Part shown: positions 56,924 through 64,000 of the stretch, in pieces
Layout of the letters: each line of letters opens with the position of its first letter
Numbering within the stretch: the first letter of the stretch is position 1
From: an uncultured Bacteroidales bacterium
GTDB lineage: Bacteria > Bacteroidota > Bacteroidia > Bacteroidales > Muribaculaceae
Reading direction: 5' to 3'
DNA: 64,000 bases
Assembly (NCBI GenBank): GCA_902796035.1
Contig: CADBNR010000015.1
Span: 1 to 64,000, forward strand
Program-made: the position numbers and the translations under genes
Notes under the pieces: generated by a model
The model's database searches: none
What the model was told of the DNA's origin: nothing
The model's input: the letters and a program-made list of their open reading frames with translations, nothing else

Positions 56924-59782
56924 ATGAAATTTCTAAAGACAGCGATGATATGCCTGGGGCTGGTCTCGGCGGCTCACGGGGCGCAGGCAGCCGGCAATGT
57001 GCGCCTGCAGGGGGCCATGGTCTACAGCGATCTGTGGACCGTGCAGGACGAGTCGGGCAATTATCCCAACCCCATGAATCCCGGTGTATATACCGTGTCG
57101 GCCAAACCGGACGGAGCCGTGACAATGCTGCACCGTGTCAACGATTTCTACCAGATTAAAGCAGCAATCAACACCAACGGAATATTCTACGCCATCACCG
57201 AGCAGGGCGAGGAGGAACAGTATTTCCTTGAATCGTATTCGGCCTCGACGTGGACGCGCAGTTCCAAGGAGGAGATAGACAAGTGCAACGTGCCCAGCGA
57301 CATCACTTACGATCCGGTGACCAAGAAATACTACGGATTCTTCTGGAGCGACGAGGATCAGGAATATTCGCGGTTCTGCTCCTGGAGTCCGGTCTACGGC
57401 GAGGCTGTGGATATCCGCGAGAGCATGGATCGATGCTGCTTTGCCATCGCTGCCAACAAGGCCGGCGAGATCTACGGCATCTGGGGCTATACCGGCTGGC
57501 TGATCAAGGTTGACCCCAAGACCGGCCAGTACGAACAGATAGGCACCACCGGCGTATATCCGGGCGAGAACACCAACTCCCTTTGCTTTGACGACGCCAC
57601 GGGCAAGCTCTACTGGACGGCCTGCGAGGAACGCAACCGTCAGGGTACGGTGACCCGCAAGTCCGGAATCTACGAGATAGACCTGACCACCGGCAAGGCT
57701 ACGCTACTTCGCGATTTCGACAACAACGAATGCTTCGCCGGAATGTGGGTGCTGCCGTACGAGATGGGCGACGACGTGCCGATGGCGCCGGAGAACGTGC
57801 GGATTACTCCCGACGACGTGAACCACACACTGAGCTGGACCGCTCCAGCGAAAAAGCGTAACGGCGAGGCCCAGGATCCCGCAACGCTGACTTACCGCGT
57901 TGTCGACGCCATGACCGGCATGGATGTGCTGACTGATTACAAGGGAACTTCGTGGCAGTGCACGCTGCCGCGGGTGGACGGCCATGCCGCTTACCAGTAC
58001 ACGGTGTATGCCTCCAACGACGAAGGGGAGGGCGAAGGTGCCGTCTCCAACAAATATTACGACGGCCCGGGCTATAACATACCCTTCGTCGAGGGCTTCG
58101 ACTCCAGGGAATATTTCGGCTACTGGAGCGTAGTCGACATGAACGGCGCAAATACCTGGCAGTACGACACCGTCAAGAAGAACATATTCAACAAATACGA
58201 CGACAATAACACCGCAGCCGACGAATGGATATTCTCGATGCCGTTCTACATGGAGGCGGGCAAGACCTACGAGCTGAGCTTCGACGCCAACTGCGAATAC
58301 GACAACCGCGACAAATATGCCGAGGATTTCGAATTCTGGCTGGCCAAGGGCAACGAGCCTGAGCTGAAGACGGAGCGGATTGTGAGGTATGACAAATTCC
58401 TGTCGCAAGACGTTCAGCACAAGCGCGTGATATTCACGCCTCAGGAGGGGGGACGCACATGGCTCGGCATACATACCGATTCGCCTGCCACCCACTGGAA
58501 CCTTATCATAGACAACGTGGGGATCCGCGAGGTGAACAGCAACGTGCCCACGGCCGTGACCGACCTTAGTCTTGAACCCGGCGCACAGGGTGCGCTGACG
58601 GCGCGGCTCAGCTGGACCACTCCGACTCTGGACGCTAACGGCAACGCACTGCAGAGCGAACTGGCCGTGAGCGTGTACCGCGACAACGACACGGAGCCTG
58701 TGAAGGTGTTCGATAACACCGGCCTTGGCAAGCAGATGGAATGGACCGACACGCCGGAGGCAAGCGGTATGCGCATGTACCGCGTCGTGGCCTCCACGGC
58801 CGACGGCATGGGACCCGAGGCCGAGGTGTCGGGATTCGTGGGCGTCGACACGCCCGGAAGCCCGCAGAACCTTACCGTGACCGAGCATGACGGATATGTC
58901 GAGCTGAAATGGGATGCTCCCGTAGCGGGCGAGCACGGCGGATGGTTTGACGCTACGGGCCTGACATATCGCATAGTCCGCAGCAACGATGCCGAGGTGC
59001 TATCGACCGACTGCGCAGAGACCGCATGGAACGACCGCACGCTGGACCTGAAGAAACAGAACTTCCTGTACTATCTGGTCACTACATATTCCGGCACGCA
59101 GAAGGGCGGCTGGGCCAACAGCACGTCGGAGATATACGGCCGCGCTTACACCGCGCCCCTGACCGAGACGTTCCCGAAGGCCGACATGACATGGTATCCC
59201 TGGATTTCGGAGAGCGACGGACCCAACTATATGTGGGGTCTGGAGGAGGCCGGCGTGAACCCGGAGTGCTCGGACCAGAACGGCGACCTGGGCCTGGTGA
59301 TGATGGCCTCGACGGCCGACAATGCCGGCGTGACGGGCGAGTTCTCGTCGCCCAAGGTGAACACGTCGCAGCTGGAGAAACCGCAGCTCGGCTTCTGGAT
59401 ATGGCATTCCAAGGCGCAGGACGCCGATAAGAACGAGGCCCTGCAGGTGCTGGTAAGAGTGCAGGGAGGTGAGTGGACGCCTGTGGGCGATCCCATCCTT
59501 CGCGACAATGGCACCGAGGGCTGGCAGCGTCATGTGCTGCCGTTGCCGCAGGCCGACGCCCTCAGGGTGATGTTCCGTGGCAAAGCCTTGGGCGGAGGCA
59601 ATATCCATCTTGACAACATCTCGTTCGAGGAGGGCGACGGGTCAGGAGTGGACGGCATTGCCGCCGATGACCTGAAGCCTGTGGAATGGTACACGCTCCA
59701 GGGTGTGCGCATCCCGGCTCCCGAAGCACCGGGTGTCTACATCCGTCGTCAGGGCGACAAGACCTGCAAAGTGATCAGGTAA
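56924..59782 (+). CDS. Secreted Fn3/cleaved-adhesin protein with type IX-like tail
   Basis: A 952-residue protein. The signal peptide ends about residue 23 (GAQAAG). Residues about 25-290 are a propeller-like part (LIKVDPKTGQYEQIGTTGVY, YEIDLTTGKATLLRDF) like that of the 1271 gene. Fn3-like (HTLSWTAPAKKRNGEA) and cleaved-adhesin modules (AADEWIFSMPFYMEAGKTYELSF) follow. The short C-terminal tail WYTLQGVRIPAPEAPGVYIRR..CKVIR is the compact sorting-tail form. It is a paralogue of the other large secreted proteins. Its stop overlaps the next gene's start (TAATG), implying coupled translation. The ligand or substrate is unknown. Confidence 0.85.
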   Translation: MKFLKTAMICLGLVSAAHGAQAAGNVRLQGAMVYSDLWTVQDESGNYPNPMNPGVYTVSAKPDGAVTMLHRVNDFYQIKAAINTNGIFYAITEQGEEEQYFLESYSASTWTRSSKEEIDKCNVPSDITYDPVTKKYYGFFWSDEDQEYSRFCSWSPVYGEAVDIRESMDRCCFAIAANKAGEIYGIWGYTGWLIKVDPKTGQYEQIGTTGVYPGENTNSLCFDDATGKLYWTACEERNRQGTVTRKSGIYEIDLTTGKATLLRDFDNNECFAGMWVLPYEMGDDVPMAPENVRITPDDVNHTLSWTAPAKKRNGEAQDPATLTYRVVDAMTGMDVLTDYKGTSWQCTLPRVDGHAAYQYTVYASNDEGEGEGAVSNKYYDGPGYNIPFVEGFDSREYFGYWSVVDMNGANTWQYDTVKKNIFNKYDDNNTAADEWIFSMPFYMEAGKTYELSFDANCEYDNRDKYAEDFEFWLAKGNEPELKTERIVRYDKFLSQDVQHKRVIFTPQEGGRTWLGIHTDSPATHWNLIIDNVGIREVNSNVPTAVTDLSLEPGAQGALTARLSWTTPTLDANGNALQSELAVSVYRDNDTEPVKVFDNTGLGKQMEWTDTPEASGMRMYRVVASTADGMGPEAEVSGFVGVDTPGSPQNLTVTEHDGYVELKWDAPVAGEHGGWFDATGLTYRIVRSNDAEVLSTDCAETAWNDRTLDLKKQNFLYYLVTTYSGTQKGGWANSTSEIYGRAYTAPLTETFPKADMTWYPWISESDGPNYMWGLEEAGVNPECSDQNGDLGLVMMASTADNAGVTGEFSSPKVNTSQLEKPQLGFWIWHSKAQDADKNEALQVLVRVQGGEWTPVGDPILRDNGTEGWQRHVLPLPQADALRVMFRGKALGGGNIHLDNISFEEGDGSGVDGIAADDLKPVEWYTLQGVRIPAPEAPGVYIRRQGDKTCKVIR

Positions 59783-60243
59783 TGGAAGGAGCGCTGATAA
59801 TATTGGGCGTGACCATCGTGGTGGGCGTGGTGTTATACCTCGCCGACCGTCTGCATGGGCGCAGGAAAGAAGAATTGTCGGAAACGGAAACCCCGGAGAC
59901 TGCGGAAGCGGCCTCCGGGGCGGCCGCGACGGAACAGCCGGCAGCCACGTCCGAGACGCCGGAGACAGGGAAGCACGGGCCGCTGTGCTGCGGTCAGCAC
60001 CTGGTGTGCGAGAAGTATCCGCCGACGGACAAGATAATATATTACGACGACGAGGAGCTGGACCGCTTCGCCGGCCGCAGCGGCGACGACTACACCGACG
60101 AGGAGATAGAGGAATTCCAGGAGGTGCTGATGACGCTGCGTCCCGAAGACGCATTGGGATGGTCGCGAAGCGTGGAACAGAGGCACATAACGCTTCCCGC
60201 CGACGTGCGCGACGGCCTGATGCTGCTCATTACGGAGACGTGA
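59782..60243 (+). CDS. Small membrane-anchored conserved Bacteroidales protein
   Basis: A 153-residue protein. One N-terminal transmembrane helix (ALIILGVTIVVGVVLYLADRL) is followed by a Glu/Thr/Ala-rich linker (about 25-65) and a compact domain. That domain has CCGQHLVCEK (two adjacent Cys plus a third) and an acidic YYDDEELDRFAGR..DDYTDEEIEEFQEV segment, a pattern I recall from uncharacterised Bacteroidales proteins. The start at 59782 overlaps the upstream stop; the open frame runs further back only inside the previous gene. The Cys set may bind a metal or be redox-active; this is a guess. Confidence 0.7.
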   Translation: MEGALIILGVTIVVGVVLYLADRLHGRRKEELSETETPETAEAASGAAATEQPAATSETPETGKHGPLCCGQHLVCEKYPPTDKIIYYDDEELDRFAGRSGDDYTDEEIEEFQEVLMTLRPEDALGWSRSVEQRHITLPADVRDGLMLLITET

Positions 60244-60288
60244 AGAAGATATAAAGATGAAATTTTTTTAGAAAATATTGCGAAAAAT

Positions 60289-60319
60289 TTTGCGGAATAG
60301 AAAAATTGTAGTAATTTTG
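60289..60319 (+). promoter_or_regulatory. Promoter of the tRNA-Val pair
   Basis: TTTG (60289-60292), 19-nt spacer, TAATTTTG (60312-60319). The first tRNA starts 12 nt downstream. Confidence 0.85.
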
Positions 60320-60330
60320 CACTCGCAATC

Positions 60331-60405
60331 GGGCGATTAGCTCAGCTGGTTTAGAGCGTCTGCCTTACAAGCAGAGGGTCTGCGGTTCGAATCCGTAATC
60401 GCCCA
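60331..60405 (+). tRNA. tRNA-Val (anticodon TAC), copy 1
   Basis: A full cloverleaf: acceptor GGGCGAT/ATCGCCC, D-arm GCTC/GAGC, anticodon stem TCTGC/GCAGA with loop CTTACAA (anticodon TAC), T-arm TGCGG-TTCGAAT-CCGTA, discriminator A. No encoded CCA. Confidence 0.96.
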
Positions 60406-60451
60406 CCGATTCAGACGTGAGTCTGTAATTCTTTTCATACTTAGTTTTTTC

Positions 60452-60526
60452 GGGCGATTAGCTCAGCTGGTTTAGAGCGTCTGCCTTACAAGCAGAGGGT
60501 CTGCGGTTCGAATCCGTAATCGCCCA
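60452..60526 (+). tRNA. tRNA-Val (anticodon TAC), copy 2
   Basis: Identical over its whole length to the copy at 60331. The 46-nt spacer between them shows no promoter box, so both are probably on one transcript ending at the hairpin downstream. Confidence 0.96.
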
Positions 60527-60543
60527 CTCCCCACAAACCCCCC

Positions 60544-60585
60544 GTCCGTCTTTCCTCTCCGGAGGAAAGGCGGACACCTCTTTTT
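60544..60585 (+). terminator. Intrinsic terminator of the tRNA-Val operon
   Basis: A 14-bp stem, GTCCGTCTTTCCTC / GAGGAAAGGCGGAC (one G-T pair, 4-nt loop), followed by a T run (60581-60585). Confidence 0.9.
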
Positions 60586-60663
60586 ATATATTATATATCC
60601 GAGTTTTAAATCATGAATAGTACCCCTGCGGAATACCTCTTTTTATACCTCAACTTTTTTTTG

Positions 60664-60671
60664 TAATTTTG
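60664..60671 (+). promoter_or_regulatory. -7 box of the sufB promoter
   Basis: TAATTTTG, about 74 nt before the sufB ATG. A T-rich stretch (60640-60644) lies at the -33 distance but lacks the G. Confidence 0.6.
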
Positions 60672-60744
60672 CGTATAGATTATGTAGACCTTGTGCAAAG
60701 GCGCACAGGGTCGGGGAAATTGCATAATAATCACGAATATACCC

Positions 60745-62205
60745 ATGAGCACAGACATGCACGACGAGTCGGGGCGCGTTATTGACGAAGCCACCAACTC
60801 GGAATATAAATATGGTTTTACGTCGGACATCGACACAGAAATAGTGCCGCCGGGCCTTGACGAGGATGTGATACGTCGCATATCGGCCATCAAGCAGGAG
60901 CCGGAGTGGCTGCTGGAATTCCGTCTCAAGGCGTTCCGCTACTGGCAGACGCTGACGCCGCCCACGTGGGCGCATCTGGACATCCCGCCAATCGATTTCC
61001 AGGCCATCAGCTACTATGCCGCGCCGAAACAGAAGGCGTTGAAGAAGTCGATGGACGAGGTGGATCCGGAGCTGGTCAAGACTTTCAACAAGTTGGGCAT
61101 AAGCCTGGAGGAACAGAAGCGGCTGGCCGGCGTGGCCGTAGACGCCGTGATGGACTCCGTGTCGGTCAAGACCACGCACCGCGAGGCCCTGGCCGAGCTC
61201 GGCGTGATATTCTGCTCGTTCTCCGAGGCCGTGCGCGAGTATCCTGACCTGGTACGCAAATATCTCGGCACCGTAGTGCCTTACCGCGACAACTACTATG
61301 CCGCGCTTAATTCGGCGGTGTTCTCCGACGGCAGCTTCGTGTACATCCCCAAGGGTGTGCGCTGCCCGATGGAACTCAGCACCTATTTCCGCATCAACGC
61401 CTCGGGCACAGGCCAGTTCGAGCGCACGCTGATAGTGGCCGACGACGACTCGTATGTGTCGTACCTTGAGGGTTGCACAGCACCGATGCGCGACGAGAAC
61501 CAGCTGCATGCCGCCATCGTGGAGATAATAGTGGAGGAACGCGCCGAAGTGAAGTATTCGACGGTACAGAACTGGTATGCCGGCGATGCCGAGGGACGCG
61601 GCGGCGTCTATAACTTCGTGACCAAGCGCGGTCTGTGCCGAGGATTCCGCTCGAAGCTGTCGTGGACGCAGGTGGAGACCGGCTCGGCCATCACATGGAA
61701 ATATCCCTCAACCATACTGAAGGGCGACGAATCGCAAAGCGAGTTCTATTCCGTCGCGCTGACCAACCATTACCAGCAGGCCGACACCGGAACGAAGATG
61801 ATACATATCGGTAAGAACAGCCGGTCGACGATAGTTAGCAAAGGTATCTCGTGCGGAAAGTCGCAGAACTCTTACCGCGGAATGGTGCGCATCGCGCCGG
61901 AAGCCGACAACTGCCGCAACTTCACGCAGTGCGACTCCCTGCTGATGGGCGACCAATGCGGCGCGCACACATTCCCGAAGATAGACGTGCGCAACCAGAC
62001 CTCGACCGTGGAGCACGAAGCCACCACGTCGAAGATTAACGAGGAGCAGCTGTTCTATTGCCGCCAGCGAGGCATAGACACCGAGGAGGCCATAGCTTTG
62101 ATAGTGGGCGGTTACGCCCGCGACGTGATGCAGAAACTTCCCATGGAATTCGCCGTCGAGGCCCAGAAGCTGCTGCAGATCAGCCTCGCCGATTCAGTAG
62201 GATAA
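60745..62205 (+). CDS. sufB: Fe-S cluster assembly scaffold SufB
   Basis: A 486-residue protein with the SufB/SufD beta-helix core. Motifs include [47 protein letters not shown] (about 185-231), [11 protein letters not shown] and the Cys-containing [12 protein letters not shown] and [12 protein letters not shown]. It works with SufC and SufD as the Fe-S scaffold. The ATG at 60745 was chosen over an upstream one at 60691 because homologues start about here. Downstream is phoH rather than sufC/sufD, which is unusual for this order; the rest of the suf system must be elsewhere. Confidence 0.95.
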   Translation: MSTDMHDESGRVIDEATNSEYKYGFTSDIDTEIVPPGLDEDVIRRISAIKQEPEWLLEFRLKAFRYWQTLTPPTWAHLDIPPIDFQAISYYAAPKQKALKKSMDEVDPELVKTFNKLGISLEEQKRLAGVAVDAVMDSVSVKTTHREALAELGVIFCSFSEAVREYPDLVRKYLGTVVPYRDNYYAALNSAVFSDGSFVYIPKGVRCPMELSTYFRINASGTGQFERTLIVADDDSYVSYLEGCTAPMRDENQLHAAIVEIIVEERAEVKYSTVQNWYAGDAEGRGGVYNFVTKRGLCRGFRSKLSWTQVETGSAITWKYPSTILKGDESQSEFYSVALTNHYQQADTGTKMIHIGKNSRSTIVSKGISCGKSQNSYRGMVRIAPEADNCRNFTQCDSLLMGDQCGAHTFPKIDVRNQTSTVEHEATTSKINEEQLFYCRQRGIDTEEAIALIVGGYARDVMQKLPMEFAVEAQKLLQISLADSVG

Positions 62206-62261
62206 AATGAAGCCTCAGTCGGATAGCGATGGCAAGAAGACGAAAGTACTAAGGAAAACAG

Positions 62262-63257
62262 ATGATTGAAAGAATTATAATAATAGACACGGTCGACCCG
62301 CAGACGTTCTACGGGCCTAACAACGCGAATATGTCGCTGATACGCAACCTGTATCCCAAGTTGCGCGTATCGGCTCGCGGCAACGTCATCAAGGTGTTGG
62401 GCGAGGAGGGCGAGACGCAGCAGTTCGAGAAGAAGATACGCGAACTGGAAGCATGGGCGACCAAATACAACAAGCTGACCGAGGAGAACATCATCGACAT
62501 GGTGCGAGGCGAGGCCGTGCGACGCCCCGACGCCGACGGTGTCATCATATACGGCCAGACGGGACGCCCCATATCGCCGCGTAACGCCAACCAGTCGCGC
62601 ATGGTCCGATCGTTTCAGGAAAACGACCTGACCTTCGCGCTCGGTCCCGCCGGAACGGGAAAGACATACATAGCCATAGCATTGGCCGTGCGCGCGCTGA
62701 AAAACAAGGAATGCCGACGACTTATACTGAGTCGCCCGGCTGTGGAGGCGGGCGAGAAGCTCGGTTTCCTGCCCGGCGACATGAAGGATAAGATAGACCC
62801 CTACCTGCAGCCTCTGTACGACGCGCTGGAAGACATGTTGCCTCCGCTGAAGCTGAAGGAATACATGGATTCCGGCACGATACAGATCGCTCCGTTGGCA
62901 TTCATGCGCGGACGTACGCTTAACGACGCCGTAATCATACTGGACGAGGCTCAGAACACCACCACCCATCAGATGAAGATGTTCCTGACCCGTCTGGGCA
63001 TGAACTCGAAGATGGTGGTGACGGGCGACGTGACGCAGATAGACCTGCCGCACTCGGTGCGCAGCGGTCTGCTGAACGCCCTGCGCATTCTGAAGGGCGT
63101 CAAGGGGATAGGCGTGATAGAGTACGAGAAGAAGGACATAGTGCGTCACCCTCTGGTGCAGCGCATAGTGGATGCCTACGAGCATCGTGAGAAGGAAGTG
63201 GCCGCCGAGGAACGCCGCGAAATGGAGACCGAGGAGAAAGAACAAGATAATGACTAA
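62262..63257 (+). CDS. PhoH family ATPase
   Basis: A 331-residue PhoH-like P-loop ATPase. Walker A is GPAGTGKT (128-135) and Walker B is VIILDEAQNTT; FLTRLGMNSKMVVTGDVTQIDLP is the sensor-like part of the SF1-related fold. An N-terminal KH-like segment (about 30-80) is typical of the short PhoH2/YbeZ-like group that associates with RNA processing and YbeY in other bacteria. The end overlaps the DUF2027 gene by 8 nt. A 20-codon ORF (62207-62269) bridges sufB and this start, probably without meaning. Confidence 0.93.
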   Translation: MIERIIIIDTVDPQTFYGPNNANMSLIRNLYPKLRVSARGNVIKVLGEEGETQQFEKKIRELEAWATKYNKLTEENIIDMVRGEAVRRPDADGVIIYGQTGRPISPRNANQSRMVRSFQENDLTFALGPAGTGKTYIAIALAVRALKNKECRRLILSRPAVEAGEKLGFLPGDMKDKIDPYLQPLYDALEDMLPPLKLKEYMDSGTIQIAPLAFMRGRTLNDAVIILDEAQNTTTHQMKMFLTRLGMNSKMVVTGDVTQIDLPHSVRSGLLNALRILKGVKGIGVIEYEKKDIVRHPLVQRIVDAYEHREKEVAAEERREMETEEKEQDND

Positions 63258-63996
63258 ACCGGGAGATACAGTAAGATACCTTAACGAGGTGGGAGGCGGC
63301 GTGGTGACACGCGTGGAAGGGAAGATAGCGTACGTTAACGATGACGGCTTCGAACGCCCCGTGGCCCTGAACGAATTGGTGGTGGTGATACCCGCCGGCC
63401 ACGCGCAGACGGGCGCGAAGCTGATGTTCGACCAGCAGGCTTACGACATAGGACGCACCAACAAGCGCAACAAGCCGGAAGAGCCGAAGCCATCCACTGC
63501 CGCAACGCCGCAGTCGCCTGTGCCCGCGCCCGAACCGGAACCGGAGGATTTTCCGATAGAGGAAACCGACTACGGCGATGCCATGAACGTGGTGATGGCC
63601 TTCGAACCTAAGGACGTACGCAAATTGGATACTACTACGTTCAATGTGGCGCTGGTGAACGACTCCAATTATTTCCTGAGCTATCAGCTGCTGGTCATGG
63701 GCAAGAATCCCGGCGAATGGAGCACGATGGTCCGCGGCGAGGTGTCGCCCAACGAGATAGCAGACCTCAGGACGCTGGAGCATGACGATATACCCGGAAT
63801 GGCCAAAATCGTGTTCCAGGCCATAGCCTACAAGAAAGACAAGGATTTTACCGTAAAGGAGCCGCTGAACGCCCTGCGCAAGCTGGACCTTACCAAATTC
63901 TTCAAGTTCCATTGCTTCCGTCCGGGCCTGTACTTCGAGACGCCGGTATTAGAGGTGCCGTTGATCTCCGAGACTATCCGCAAGAAAAAGAAATAG
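63250..63996 (+). CDS. DUF2027 domain protein, apparently without the usual Smr domain
   Basis: A 248-residue protein. It starts with the DUF2027 signature (GDTVRYLNEVGGGVVTRVEGK) and an N-terminal SH3-like fold, followed by a Pro/Glu linker (about 78-115) and a central beta domain (DSNYFLSYQLLVMGKNPGEWSTMVRGEV). In Bacteroides the matching protein usually runs to about 350 residues with a C-terminal Smr nuclease-like domain. Here a TAG follows a lysine run (IRKKKK) at about the place where that domain would begin. It begins within the phoH stop region (8-nt overlap). Smr absence is judged from memory of family architecture. Confidence 0.8.
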   Translation: MTKPGDTVRYLNEVGGGVVTRVEGKIAYVNDDGFERPVALNELVVVIPAGHAQTGAKLMFDQQAYDIGRTNKRNKPEEPKPSTAATPQSPVPAPEPEPEDFPIEETDYGDAMNVVMAFEPKDVRKLDTTTFNVALVNDSNYFLSYQLLVMGKNPGEWSTMVRGEVSPNEIADLRTLEHDDIPGMAKIVFQAIAYKKDKDFTVKEPLNALRKLDLTKFFKFHCFRPGLYFETPVLEVPLISETIRKKKK

Positions 63997-64000
63997 CCCG

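Noticed and set aside
62207..62269. 20-codon ORF between sufB and phoH
   Set aside because: Too short, no conserved feature and overlaps the phoH start; its existence is explained by chance.

Overview
The window reads as a chromosomal segment of a Bacteroidota (order Bacteroidales), most likely a Muribaculaceae-like gut bacterium; the family is inferred, not shown. The grounds are the -33 TTTG / -7 TAnnTTTG promoters with 19-20 nt spacers, a fused SecDF, a cytochrome b558-type fumarate reductase operon, DUF5723, DUF3108 and DUF2027 proteins, SusD-style acidic lipoprotein signals, large secreted fibronectin-III/cleaved-adhesin proteins with type IX-like C-terminal tails, and protein-coding DNA of roughly 55-60 % GC.

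Layout. 0-1.3 kb: an IS200-like REP-associated tyrosine transposase (RAYT) inside its own REP-like palindromes. 1.3-8.9 kb: a giant secreted Fn3 protein and an M6 metalloprotease. 9.1-13 kb: frdCAB. 13.1-18.4 kb: secDF and a divergent Ig-like lipoprotein. 18.4-22.5 kb: accessory DNA with a bipartite palindrome, an orphan phage terminase-like pair, tRNA-Pro(GGG), and a second RAYT with its own 69-bp repeats. 22.5-29.2 kb: YeiH-type exporter, purT, a DUF3108 protein, and a lipoprotein/DUF5723 pair. 29.3-29.8 kb: a chimeric regulator-like gene.

29.9-45.3 kb is a minus-strand purine supercluster, in transcription order purE-purL-purC-purM-purH-purD-folD-purB-purA-guaB-guaA. It covers nearly all of the route from AIR and FGAR to IMP and on to AMP and GMP. 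With purT at 23.7 kb, only purF and a PurN/PurK equivalent are not seen here. Its leader carries a strong intrinsic terminator hairpin and a tiny ORF overlapping the purE start. tRNA-Leu(TAA) lies upstream.

46-48.7 kb: queA-aroA, joined by a TAATG overlap. 48.8-60.2 kb: three more secreted Fn3/cleaved-adhesin proteins, the first frameshifted right after its signal peptide, the second followed by tandem copies of its own 3' end, the third coupled to a small membrane-anchored protein. 60.3-64 kb: two identical tRNA-Val(TAC) genes, sufB without sufC/sufD next to it, phoH, and a DUF2027 protein that appears to lack the usual Smr domain.

No CRISPR array, integrase, retron or obvious defence island is visible. 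The most unusual material is in the accessory parts: two RAYT genes each framed by a private repeat family and each ending inside a repeat unit, the orphan terminase with an internally duplicated partner, and the four-helix-bundle/XRE chimera.
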